64,000 nucleotides of DNA, from NCBI RefSeq assembly GCF_001279695.1, contig NZ_LGDD01000306.1:124001-188000 (forward strand), in the 5' to 3' direction. The notes below the pieces were generated by a model. It ran no database searches. It saw only the letters and a program-made list of their open reading frames with translations, and was not told where the DNA came from. Source of the stretch: Streptomyces sp. WM6378 (GTDB lineage: Bacteria; Actinomycetota; Actinomycetes; Streptomycetales; Streptomycetaceae). Below, piece by piece: positions 35,985-46,233 of the stretch. Each line of letters starts with the position of its first letter. The stretch's first letter is position 1. The position numbers and the translations under genes are program-made.

Positions 35985-36437
35985 TCAGCTCGGTGCGACG
36001 GCGGACGCGAAGTCGGGCTGCACGCCGAGCTGGGCGAGCATGGCGCTGAGGCCGACGTAGCAGTTGAATTCCTTGATCCTGCCGTTCTCGACGTACCAGA
36101 AGTCGGCCGTGGGAATGTCGAGCTTGGCGCCGGTCGGGCGGATGGTGCCGACGGGTGTCTCGAACGGGCCGGTGAAGGTGCCCTGGATCGTCAGCTCGAC
36201 GGCGGCGACGTTGCCCGTGACGTGGAATCGGTGCAGTTCGCGGTGGATGTCGGGGGCGAGTGCTCCCATGAAGGCGACCTGGTCGCCGAGGTGTTCACCA
36301 CGGTAGCTCTCGCCGGCGACGACGTTGTTGAAGACGCCGTCCTCGGTGAACAGGTCCCTGAAGCCCTGCACGTCCAGGACGCTGCCCTCGGCCGCCCGGT
36401 ACGCCGCCCTGACCACGGTCTCCGTGTCGGTGCTCAT
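35985..36437 (-). CDS. NTF2-like protein, intact copy of a duplicated pair
   Basis: A 150-residue NTF2/SnoaL-fold protein (VVRAAYRAAEGSVLDVQGFR, EDGVFNNVVAGESYRGEHLG, ending VGLSAMLAQLGVQPDFASAV). GGGAGGG precedes the ATG by 4 bases. A second, degenerate copy with clearly similar DNA lies at 38796-39240 in the same orientation. Function is unknown. Its neighbours are the TetR regulator upstream and the flavin reductase downstream, so it is likely induced with them. Confidence 0.85.
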   Translation of the reverse strand: MSTDTETVVRAAYRAAEGSVLDVQGFRDLFTEDGVFNNVVAGESYRGEHLGDQVAFMGALAPDIHRELHRFHVTGNVAAVELTIQGTFTGPFETPVGTIRPTGAKLDIPTADFWYVENGRIKEFNCYVGLSAMLAQLGVQPDFASAVAPS

Positions 36438-36574
36438 GGTGCCCTCCCGTATTGAGAGAATCCATTCAAACCATTGATTTAAATTGTGGTGAGAGGGTGG
36501 CCGCCTTGTCAAGCAAGTGATTGGATTGATCGTGGTACTGGGCCCATGTGGCCCGTTTCGGCGGTATCGGGCGC

Positions 36575-37198
36575 CTACCGGGCTCCCCGGAACGCGCCGG
36601 CCACCACGGGGATGAGCATCCGCTCCACCTGCTCGGGGGGCTCGGTGGCCAGCTCGGCCCCGATGGGCGCCAGTGCGAGCCAGTTCAGCATCCCGGCCGC
36701 ACAGCGAATCCGGAAGACGAGCTCTCGCTCGTCGGCCTCGGGAAGGTGCGCCGCCAGGATCTGCACTGCCTGATGGCGGGCCTGCTCGAACTTCCCGGCC
36801 AGCCTCTCCCACCCTTCGGGCGGATCGATTCCCACCCGCGCCACGGTCCGCATCACGGCCAGATCCCGCCCGCCGGCCACGAGCGCCCTCACCATCGGCC
36901 GCGCGAACGCCTCGGCCAGCTCGCTCAGCGTCGCGTTCCCCGCCAGAGCGTCGAGCTCACGGATCTGCGCGTCCAGATACCGCTCCAGTGCGTGCTCGAT
37001 CGCCACGTCGCACAGGGCCTTCAGCGACCCGAAGTGGTAACTCACTGCGGCGACATTGGCCCCGGCGTTCTGGGTGATCTCGCGGAGGGTGACTCCTTCC
37101 TGCCCGCGCTGCGCAAGCAGTTCGAGAGCGGCCGCCAGCAGGTCGTCCCGCGTTCGCTGACCGGCCTCGCGGCGAAGGTCCGTTTTCTCTGGTCTCAC
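36575..37198 (-). CDS. TetR-family transcriptional repressor
   Basis: A 207-residue protein. The helix-turn-helix is RTRDDLLAAALELLAQRGQE, then TLREITQNAGANVAAVSYHF and the GSLKALCDVAI helix, as in TetR proteins. The C-terminal half is an alpha-helical ligand domain resembling the TetR_C_36-like type. The GTG at 37198 is preferred to the ATG at 37228, because a perfect palindrome at 37207-37222 would otherwise fall inside the coding sequence. Neither start has a good ribosome-binding site. It heads the run with the NTF2 and flavin reductase genes and probably represses it and itself. Confidence 0.85.
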   Translation of the reverse strand: MRPEKTDLRREAGQRTRDDLLAAALELLAQRGQEGVTLREITQNAGANVAAVSYHFGSLKALCDVAIEHALERYLDAQIRELDALAGNATLSELAEAFARPMVRALVAGGRDLAVMRTVARVGIDPPEGWERLAGKFEQARHQAVQILAAHLPEADERELVFRIRCAAGMLNWLALAPIGAELATEPPEQVERMLIPVVAGAFRGAR

Positions 37199-37206
37199 GT
37201 TAGAAC

Positions 37207-37222
37207 TCAAGCGAACGCTTGA
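37207..37222. promoter_or_regulatory. Palindromic operator at the TetR gene start
   Basis: TCAAGCG-aa-CGCTTGA is a perfect 7-base-arm palindrome directly before the GTG at 37198. A TCAAGCG half-site recurs a few bases upstream (37231-37237). This is the pattern of an autorepressed TetR gene. Confidence 0.6.
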
Positions 37223-37276
37223 CTTCATTGTCAAGCGGTCGCCTGGCGTGGACGGTGGGGCAGCAACTCCAGGCGG

Positions 37277-37308
37277 AACCGCCGACCCGCCTTGCCGGGT
37301 CGGCGGTT
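37277..37308. terminator. Hairpin between the RIP and TetR genes
   Basis: A perfect 13-bp stem (37277-37289 with 37296-37308) and 6-base loop lie downstream of the RIP stop on the minus strand. The rest of 37199-37666 shows no gene. Confidence 0.75.
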
Positions 37309-37666
37309 GCCGGGTCAGTGGGTCGTGGCCGTCGATGCCGTGACGGCGGAGCCGGCGTGGTCCGTACTGCGCTGGCGGCGCTGGACCGCAGGAACCCGCC
37401 GCCAGCGCCATCGGGGGGGCCACTGCACCGGTTAAGGGACCTGCCCGCCCGCCTGGCTCCCCGGCGGCAGGTCGTCGGGGCCAGCCGGCCACATGATCGC
37501 CGCAGAGGCGTGACCCGGGTAGGGGGCTGACAACCCTGTGGCCCTTCAGGTGCCGCCTGCTGAAACGCCCCGCCGGTATCCAGTGGCATCCCTTGGATGC
37601 CGGCCCTGCCGCTCTGCGCGGCGCCGGGTGAGGACACTGCACCGTGCGGCAGGGAGAGCGTGGCGA

Positions 37667-38605
37667 TCAGAGTTCGTCGCGTGAGGGGTTGGGGTAGTTC
37701 CAGCCGGCGTTGAAGGTGTGCAGGACGCGTAGGTAGCGCCGGACCTGATCGGTGTTCTCGATGGTTCCGATGCCGGGGACGTAGGGGACAGTCGGGGTCG
37801 AGGTGTTACCGGCGCCTACGAGGTTCCAGTAGAAGTTGGACAGGACGCCCCAGTTGTTCTCCAGGTTCTGCTGCCAGGCCGGCAGGCCGTTGGTGCCCCA
37901 GCCCCAGTCGCCGACGGCGGCGCGGAAGACCCCTTCGAGGTCGTTGAAGCGGGCGGCTTCCGATGTCATCTGGATGAGCAGCATCAACGAGCGGGCGGTG
38001 TTCTGGGTGTTGGTGTTGGCCGAGGTCTGGTTGGCGAGCTGGAGGATGGAGGCGCGGATGTCGTTCCACCAGACCGGCATGCTGGACCGGTCGCGTCCGG
38101 CTGCCTGGACGAGGGCCTGGTAGTTGCCGCCGAAGGGCAGGTTGGTGATCGACGTGTCGACGGGGGCGCGGTTGAAGCTGGCGTCGCTGAACGTGTAGGA
38201 GACTCCGCTGCCCTGCGGGGAGTACCCGACGACGTACAGGTTGTCGGGCTGGACCCACAGGTCCACCGCCCGCCGGTTCCCGCTGTCGTCGTGGGCGGAC
38301 AGCGAGACCCGGACGATCCCCTCCTGCTGGGAGGCGTTCTGCGTGTACTGCGTACCGTCCCGCCACGTGTCGGAGACCGCGGCGCGCAGGCTGGCCAGGA
38401 ACGTGGAGTAGGCGATCGTCTGCTGGCTGCTGGGGGCATCGCCCAGGTCCAGCCAGACGTGGTTGACGGATCCATCGCCGGTGTGCGCCGCGGCCGGCTG
38501 GGCAGTGGAGAGCAGCCCGGGTACGACGGCGAGGGACATGGCCAGGGCGAGCAGGGTCCGGCGTAACCGGCCCCGACCAGTCGCGGTATTTCTTCGGCTG
38601 TGCAT
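37667..38605 (-). CDS. Secreted ribosome-inactivating protein (rRNA N-glycosidase)
   Basis: A 312-residue protein. An Arg-rich signal peptide (GRLRRTLLALAMSLAVVPG, cleavage probably after AQPAAA near residue 40) indicates export. The mature part aligns by motif with ricin/Shiga toxin A chains: NLYVVGY (Y124, equivalent of ricin Y80), PFGGNYQALVQAAG (Y162, ricin Y123), IQMTSEAARF (E216 and R219, ricin E177/R180) and LENNWGVLSNF (W252, ricin W211). All five active-site positions are present. The expected reaction is depurination of the sarcin-ricin loop of 28S/23S rRNA. No B chain is visible, so it is a type 1 RIP. AAGGGGAG lies 11 bases before the ATG. S. coelicolor has a known RIP gene (SCO7092). 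The target is presumably eukaryotic; that is inference. Confidence 0.9.
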   Translation of the reverse strand: MHSRRNTATGRGRLRRTLLALAMSLAVVPGLLSTAQPAAAHTGDGSVNHVWLDLGDAPSSQQTIAYSTFLASLRAAVSDTWRDGTQYTQNASQQEGIVRVSLSAHDDSGNRRAVDLWVQPDNLYVVGYSPQGSGVSYTFSDASFNRAPVDTSITNLPFGGNYQALVQAAGRDRSSMPVWWNDIRASILQLANQTSANTNTQNTARSLMLLIQMTSEAARFNDLEGVFRAAVGDWGWGTNGLPAWQQNLENNWGVLSNFYWNLVGAGNTSTPTVPYVPGIGTIENTDQVRRYLRVLHTFNAGWNYPNPSRDEL

Positions 38606-38795
38606 CACGCAGTCAACTCCCCTTCGACGGCCCATGCGGGCGTGGCGTTGTCTGCCCAGAAGTGCAGCACCAGGTTGGGCACCGACGGAAGAAGGCACAA
38701 GGCCCGCTCGTGCGCCTCGGTGCCTGGCTCCGTTGAACGGAGTGGGCGTGAGGCAGTGGACAGCGCGTACCCACTCCTCACCCGGCCGGGGCGGG

Positions 38796-39240
38796 TCAAC
38801 TCGTCGCCGCCGACGCCGTGACGGCGCTGGCGAAGTCGGGCTGCACGCCGAGTTGGGCCAGCATGGCGCTGAGGCCGACGTAGCAGTTGAATTCCTTGAT
38901 CTTGCCGTTCTCGACGTAACAGAAGTCGGCCGTTGGGACGGTGAGTTTGGCACCGGTCGGCTCGATGGTGCCGACGGGTGTTTTGAACGGGCCGGTGAAG
39001 CTGGCCCGGATCGTCAGCTCGACGGCGACGATGTCGCCCATGACATGGAACCGGTGCAGCTCACGGTGGATGTCGGGCGCCGGCCCGGCCATGGCGAGGA
39101 CCGGGTCCCCCAGTTGCTCTCCGCGGTAGCTCTACGCGGCGACGACATTGTTGAACACGCCGTCCTCGGCGAACAGGTCCCTGAACCCTCGACGTTCAGG
39201 ACGCCCGCCCTCGGCCGCGTGGTACGCCGCCCGGACCACT
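38796..39240 (-). pseudogene. Degenerate second copy of the NTF2-like gene
   Basis: The DNA closely matches the intact copy at 35985-36437 over most of its length. The last 98 codons from 39092 are open (DIHRELHRFHVMGDIVAVEL to GVQPDFASAV), but the region encoding the AGESYRGE motif has an in-frame TAG near 39132, and the beginning is frameshifted. It is a decayed direct repeat in the same orientation, about 2.8 kb from its partner. Confidence 0.8.
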
Positions 39241-39444
39241 GTCCAGTCCAACCCGCCGACGCTGACGGAGCCCGGCCCCAGGAGGGCACCGATACGACGA
39301 TGAAGGGCATTTGTGTGTCACCAGGCTCCTGAGCTGATGACACAGCTAGCGAAAAGGCGAACACGGTGAACGCGGCAAGCTCCGTGTTGGAGGGAGCGCT
39401 CGCCTCGAAGCCGTAGAACCGGCCGTACTTCGGCCGCATGAGGT
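39241..39444. other. Decayed sequence without recognisable gene
   Basis: No recognised domain between the NTF2 pseudogene and the next remnant. Confidence 0.3.
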
Positions 39445-39832
39445 CTACGCCTCCTTGGCCACTGCGGCCAGCTGCGCCGGGAACCAGGCCGAGTGGGCCC
39501 CTTGCGAGGGGTCGATGAAGTCGCTGAACGGATGGGCCTTGAAAGCCTGGGTGACCGCGTCTCGGATGTCCTGGTAGTACCCGAGCTCAAACTGGACGTC
39601 GGCACGGGAGCCGATGTTTCCCTGGTCGGCCGGGAGGAAGTCCCAGTCCATCTCCTGGACTTCGCCCAGGTTGCGTTCCGCGAAGAGGAAGCGCTCGTTC
39701 GCGGTGAAGCGCCAGAGCGGCGGTTGGTCGGGCCGCCTGGTCGGGCCCCATCAGATCGGGGCAGTGGACGATCTTCTCGGCCGGCCAATCGCCGAGGCCG
39801 CTGTCCGCGTTGATGTGGCCGCGGTTTTCCAT
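39445..39832 (-). pseudogene. Composite remnant including an RBBP9/YdeN-like hydrolase end
   Basis: The minus strand gives GHINADSGLGDWPAEKIV near 39832-39770, matching the C-terminal GHxNADSGLGDWPEG block of RBBP9/YdeN serine hydrolases. After frame changes it gives a different protein-like segment (EMDWDFLPADQGNIGSRADV, ending WFPAQLAAVAKEA), which I do not recognise. It appears to be two truncated genes fused together. Confidence 0.5.
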
Positions 39833-40119
39833 GAGACGGTGCCGCGCCTGCCAGTCGCGCGCGAACGAGGTGGCCGTCTTCGGCCCGTGGAAGGGGCGGC
39901 TCTACGGGCCGGACGAGCTCGGCCCCGACGGTGCCGCCTACCAAGTGGTCGTCGGCGGCGAGTACTTCGGCCTGCCACTGGCCGGCGCCGGGCTCGTCGC
40001 CGGTGCCGTCTCGGTGATCCGGCGCCGCCGCGAAACACATCCGGTACCGGCGGTCGCGCTGCGTGCCGCCCGGTCACTTCCGTGATCCGGCCGGGTGCGA
40101 AGCCCTCGGCCGGGACGCC
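39833..40119 (+). other. Possible short plus-strand gene tail
   Basis: A plus-strand frame ending at 40085 reads VFGPWKGRLYGPDELGPDGA, then a hydrophobic GLPLAGAGLVAGAVSVIRRRR. It resembles the end of a membrane-anchored protein but has no convincing start or family. Probably another fragment. Confidence 0.3.
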
Positions 40120-40530
40120 TTACGCCTTGGCCTGCTGCTGGATCTTGATCAGGTTGCCGGAGGGGTCGCGGAAGCCGCAGTCGCGCGGCCCCCACGGCTG
40201 ATCGATGGGCTCCTGGAGCACCTCGGCGCCCGAGGCCCGTACCTTCTCGAAGGTCGCGTCGAGATCGTCCGTCCTGAAGACCCACATCGGCAGGACACCC
40301 TTGGTGAGCAGTTCCTGCATGGCGTCGCCGTCGGCCTGGGAGCGGCCGGCGTGCGGCTCCGAAAGGACGATCTCAAGCCCCGGCTGGGTCGTGCTGCCGA
40401 GGGTGACCCAGCGGAATCCGCCGGACGCGACGTCGTTGCGCACTTCGAGCCCGAGCGCGTCGCGGTAGAAGCCGAGTGACTCGTCCACGTCGTTGACGGT
40501 GATGTGGCAGTACTGGAGTGCGATGGTCAT
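40120..40530 (-). CDS. VOC-family (glyoxalase/bleomycin resistance-like) protein
   Basis: A 136-residue protein with two beta-alpha-beta-beta-beta modules. It starts QYCHITVNDVDESLGFYRDA, where H9 is a likely metal ligand, and ends GPRDCGFRDPSGNLIKIQQ. VOC proteins bind a metal and act on small electrophiles or bind antibiotics; the substrate is unknown. It starts 10 bases after the AraC-type gene stop, so the two form an operon. Confidence 0.9.
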   Translation of the reverse strand: MTIALQYCHITVNDVDESLGFYRDALGLEVRNDVASGGFRWVTLGSTTQPGLEIVLSEPHAGRSQADGDAMQELLTKGVLPMWVFRTDDLDATFEKVRASGAEVLQEPIDQPWGPRDCGFRDPSGNLIKIQQQAKA

Positions 40531-40540
40531 GCCGTCAACG

Positions 40541-40999
40541 TTAGGCGGCGGCGTTGTCGCCCGCTTCTCGAATCCTGCTCGGTGCGCCCGGTGCGCTCGG
40601 GGAGTTTCTCGTCGGACGCGTCCGCACCTTCGCCACGCACGCGGGCATCGCCGCGACCGCGTCGTGCCCCCGGCCGCGGTACGCGCTCGGCGTCTCGCCC
40701 ACGATCTCGGTGAACCGCGAGCTGAACGAGCCCAGCGACGTACAGCCGACCGCCATGCACGTGTCGGTCACACTCATGCCCCCGCGCAGCAGCGCCATCG
40801 CCCGCTCGATCCGGCGGGTCATGAGGTAGCTGTACGGGGTCTCGCCGTAGGCGGCCCGGAACCGCCGCGAGAAGTGCGCCGGCGACATGAGCGCGTGCTG
40901 AGCCATGGTCGGCACGTCCAGGGGCCTGGCGTACTCACGGTCGATGAGGTCCCGCGCCCGGCGCAGGTGCACGAGGTTGACGAGCTCTTCCGGCGTCAT
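40541..40999 (-). CDS. AraC-family regulator (DNA-binding domain only)
   Basis: A 152-residue protein. Residues 10-110 contain both AraC helix-turn-helix motifs (VPTMAQHALMSPAHFSRRFR, AYGETPYSYLMTRRIERAM, then SVTDTCMAVGCTSLGSFSSR and FTEIVGETPSAYR). There is no ligand domain; the tail is short and basic. It precedes the VOC gene in the same operon and is the likely regulator of it. Short AraC/VOC pairs like this are common in actinomycetes. Confidence 0.9.
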   Translation of the reverse strand: MTPEELVNLVHLRRARDLIDREYARPLDVPTMAQHALMSPAHFSRRFRAAYGETPYSYLMTRRIERAMALLRGGMSVTDTCMAVGCTSLGSFSSRFTEIVGETPSAYRGRGHDAVAAMPACVAKVRTRPTRNSPSAPGAPSRIREAGDNAAA

Positions 41000-41137
41000 G
41001 TCACGAAGCTACCACCGCCCGCTGACAGGGGCTCTGACCTGCGAGAACGCTGGTAGACGCACACGGCCGCAGCCGCCCGCCCATGGCCGCGGCCGACGCG
41101 GCGCGGCCGACGCGGCGCGGCTGTGCTCGGCGGGCGC

Positions 41138-42253
41138 TCAGCGCTGTGGGTCCGACAGCGTCGAGGGCGGGGCCTCGCGCTGGTGCGGGAACACGGACGG
41201 GGACGGGGACCGGGTCGGCTCGGCCTTGTCCTGCTGGAGGGAGACGGTCCGGGTCGGGGCCGGGATCGAGATGCCCTCTGCCCGGTAGCGCCGGTGCAGC
41301 CGCTTGATGAACTCGTGCTTGATCCGGTACTGGTCGCTGAACTCGCCCACCCCCAGGATCACCGTGAAGTTGATCCGGGAGTCCGCGAACGTGTGGAAGC
41401 GGACCGCGGCCTCGTGCCCGGGCAGCGCACCCGTGATGTCCGCCATCACGCTGTCGACGACCTCCAGGGTGACCCGCTCGACGTGCTCCAGGTCGCTGTC
41501 GTAGCCGACCCCGACCTGCACCAGGACCGTCAACTCCTGTTCCGGCCGGGCGTAGTTGGTCATGTTCGTGCGGGCGAGACGGCCGTTGGGGATGATCACG
41601 AGGTTGTTCGACAGGTTGCGCACCACCGTGTTGCGCCAGTTGATGTCGACGACATAGCCCTCCTCGCCGCTGCTGAGCCGGATGTAGTCACCGGGCTGCA
41701 CCGTCTTCGACGCGAGGATGTGCACTCCGGCGAAGAGGTTGGCGAGGGTGTCCTGGAGGGCCAGGGCGACCGCGAGGCCGCCCACACCGAGGGCGGTGAG
41801 CAGGGGTGCTATGGACACGCCCACCGTTTCGAGGGCGACCAGGACGCCCATCGCCACCACCACGACCCGCGTGATGTTGACGAAGATCGTGGCCGAGCCG
41901 GCCACCCCGGTCCGTGACTGTGCGAGGGACTGCACGAGCCCCGCGACGACCCGGGCCGCGGTGAGGGTGATGACGAGGATGAGCAGGGCGGTCAGCGAAT
42001 GGTTGACGATGCCCGCGACCCGTGTGGTGAGCGGCAGCGCCGAGGCGGCCACCGCTGTGCCCGCGACCGTGGCCGCCCAGGGCGCGATGGTGCGCAGCGC
42101 GTCGACGATGATGTCGTCCCCGGTCCACTTCGTTCTTCGCGCGTGTTCGCCCAGCCATCTCAGCATCACGCGCAGGAGCAGTCCGGCCGCGATGCCCGCG
42201 GCCATCGCTATGGACGCCACCACCCAGTCGTGCAGCACGAGACCGCGGTTCAA
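41138..42253 (-). CDS. MscS-type mechanosensitive channel
   Basis: A 371-residue membrane protein with four or five helices in residues 1-150, followed by the MscS pore helix (LLTALGVGGLAVALALQDTL, ANLFAGVHIL). The beta domain (VQPGDYIRLSSGEEGYVVDI, RNTVVRNLSNNLVIIPN) and an alpha/beta cytoplasmic domain follow, then a polar tail. It releases osmolytes on membrane stretch. I place the start at a TTG (42253), because GGGAG lies exactly 8 bases upstream; a GTG at 42262 overlaps that site. The length of the N-terminus is therefore uncertain by a few residues. Confidence 0.85.
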   Translation of the reverse strand: MNRGLVLHDWVVASIAMAAGIAAGLLLRVMLRWLGEHARRTKWTGDDIIVDALRTIAPWAATVAGTAVAASALPLTTRVAGIVNHSLTALLILVITLTAARVVAGLVQSLAQSRTGVAGSATIFVNITRVVVVAMGVLVALETVGVSIAPLLTALGVGGLAVALALQDTLANLFAGVHILASKTVQPGDYIRLSSGEEGYVVDINWRNTVVRNLSNNLVIIPNGRLARTNMTNYARPEQELTVLVQVGVGYDSDLEHVERVTLEVVDSVMADITGALPGHEAAVRFHTFADSRINFTVILGVGEFSDQYRIKHEFIKRLHRRYRAEGISIPAPTRTVSLQQDKAEPTRSPSPSVFPHQREAPPSTLSDPQR

Positions 42254-42619
42254 CGGACACACTCCCGGCGGCGAGGGGCCGGGGGTTGAGCGAGGGATGC
42301 CGTCGATCGCCGTATGCGATGTGTCGTCACTTTGTCACCTTGTCGCCTGTCGGACCGTGCTGCCCGGAGCCTCGTTCGGGCGGTACGCACCCGGAACGGG
42401 CTGCCATCCTGCCCCATGGGCGGAGCGTCCTCGCAGGTGGGCCGGTGTCGAGCCGCCTCCGCCGAGAGATACCCGGGATTGCCTGACACAACTGGGGTAC
42501 AGAATCGGGCACTTCGAGCTGACGGGACGTCACCACATCAGGTGTCGCCGTCGATGTCGTACGGCGGACCCGAGGCGACCGGCATCAACGGCGACACCCC
42601 GCTCCGGCGGCTGCCGCGC
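42254..42619. other. Intergenic region upstream of the channel gene
   Basis: No gene is recognised. It holds the promoter of the channel gene and the end of the PH-like gene transcription unit. Confidence 0.35.
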
Positions 42620-43180
42620 CTACCGGAGGCCGGAGAGCTTGAAGACCGTGCGGGCCGTCTCGCGGTCCACCCGGGCCGCCATCTGCCGCAGGGCCGTCTC
42701 GCCGCAGCGGAGCACGCCCTGATCGAGGCTGGTGCGGGCGTCCCGGTCGAGGATGTGCCACAGCGGGGGATTCGCGACGAGCACCTTCGGGTCGAGCTCG
42801 GCCCGGTGGCCCTCGGTATCCCGCAGCACCAGGCGCTGGGCGACGCCGTCGGACCAGCGCACCGACACCAGGCGGTCGGTGCGGACCTCGGCCCGCCGCA
42901 GCAGCCCGCGCGAGACCAGGCGGCCCGGCCCCACCGACACCCGGGCGGGCCAGAGCACGACGAACAGCAGGGCGGCGAGAACGCTCCACAGTCCGGCCCG
43001 TACGACGCTGAGGGTGCCGGCCGCGGCGTCGATGGCGAGGAGCAGGCCGAGCAGCACCCCCGCGCACCCCGCCGCCGAGCGGGCCTCGCCGGCCCATGTG
43101 GTGTCATACACCACTGCTTCGGCCCCGCGGTGGGGTGCGGTGCCGTGTCCCGCCACTTTGCGGGTGGTCAGTCGTCCCAT
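42620..43180 (-). CDS. Membrane protein with PH-like domain
   Basis: A 186-residue protein with two adjacent hydrophobic segments (AAGCAGVLLGLLLAIDAAA, AGLWSVLAALLFVVLWPA). A beta-rich PH-like region follows (VSVGPGRLVSRGLLRRAEVR, LVSVRWSDGVAQRLVLRDTE) with a helical C-terminus. It is laid out like the protein at 19775 but is not closely similar. The ATG at 43180 follows weak ribosome-binding signal. Function unknown. Confidence 0.65.
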   Translation of the reverse strand: MGRLTTRKVAGHGTAPHRGAEAVVYDTTWAGEARSAAGCAGVLLGLLLAIDAAAGTLSVVRAGLWSVLAALLFVVLWPARVSVGPGRLVSRGLLRRAEVRTDRLVSVRWSDGVAQRLVLRDTEGHRAELDPKVLVANPPLWHILDRDARTSLDQGVLRCGETALRQMAARVDRETARTVFKLSGLR

Positions 43181-43589
43181 GGTGAGGACGCTATGGGCCC
43201 GCACCACATAGGGCGCCATACCTTGATGGACCGCTGATGTGCCGCCCGCCGGAATTGACGCGGACCATACGCCCGGCCCGCTTCCCCGGCATCCCGGCAG
43301 CACCGTCCGGCAGGTATCAAATGCGCGGTACAGCGGTATACCTACCGGTAAGGAACTTGTCCGCTTCGGCGGTGGCCCGGCTGCGGTCGGCGCCGTGGAC
43401 GGGCGTGGACAGTTCTCTTTCCAGGACGGCAGGAGCCCCCGCGCGGGCAGTGCCTGTTCCGGCGCGGGAGGCCGCGTCCCGTCCTCATCCTTATCCTTGT
43501 GAACCCGGATCCTTTTTGTGAACTCAGCCGGTTCCCCCCTTTCCCGACCCCTCGGGGGCCGTGAAAGTGATCACCCGAGGAGTGAGGCC
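43181..43589. other. Intergenic region before the cold-shock gene
   Basis: About 400 bases with no recognisable gene. It presumably contains the promoter and untranslated leader of the cold-shock protein gene. A partly palindromic, less GC-rich stretch lies near 43332-43355. Confidence 0.35.
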
Positions 43590-43796
43590 ATGAGCGAGAG
43601 GTGCGAGGGGATCGTCCAGTACTTCGACCGTGGGAAGGGCTACGGATTCGTCGTGCCGATCGGGCAGCACGACGCCATCTACGTGCGGCGGGAGGACATC
43701 GAGGGGGAGACCCGCACGCTGTCCGAGGGTCAGCAGGTCTCCTTCGTCATAGAGCTGGGCCGGGGCCGCTTCGAGGCGCGTGCCGTACGCCCGTGA
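43590..43796 (+). CDS. Cold-shock domain protein
   Basis: A 68-residue single cold-shock domain. RNP1-like GKGYGFVVP and RNP2-like DAIYVRREDI are present, followed by LSEGQQVSFVIELGRGRFEA. It is less conserved than CspA: the usual KGFGFI is KGYGFV and VFVH is IYVR. It binds single-stranded RNA or DNA. A GAGGAGTGAGG stretch precedes the ATG. Confidence 0.88.
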   Translation: MSERCEGIVQYFDRGKGYGFVVPIGQHDAIYVRREDIEGETRTLSEGQQVSFVIELGRGRFEARAVRP

Positions 43797-43861
43797 GCCG
43801 GTGGCCCGGAGTCCCTGCCGCGCCCTCTTCGCCGGGGGCTCGGGCCGGGGGCCCGTCGTGA

Positions 43862-46147
<2,286 letters not shown>

Positions 46148-46182
46148 CCCAACTTCCCCATGGGGAACGCCAGTTGAGCACA

Positions 46183-46221
46183 CCGCCGCCCCGGCCGGAT
46201 CCCTTCCGGCCGGGGCGGCGG
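46183..46221. terminator. Strong hairpin after isocitrate dehydrogenase
   Basis: A perfect 16-bp GC-rich stem (46183-46198 with 46206-46221) and 7-base loop lie between the convergent isocitrate dehydrogenase and DUF4436 genes. Confidence 0.88.
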
Positions 46222-46233
46222 CATTGCGCTCCC

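Noticed and set aside
37667..38953. A longer RIP reading frame starting at 38953
   Set aside because: The extra N-terminus is an out-of-frame reading of the NTF2-like pseudogene. The ATG at 38605 has a ribosome-binding site and is followed by a signal peptide.
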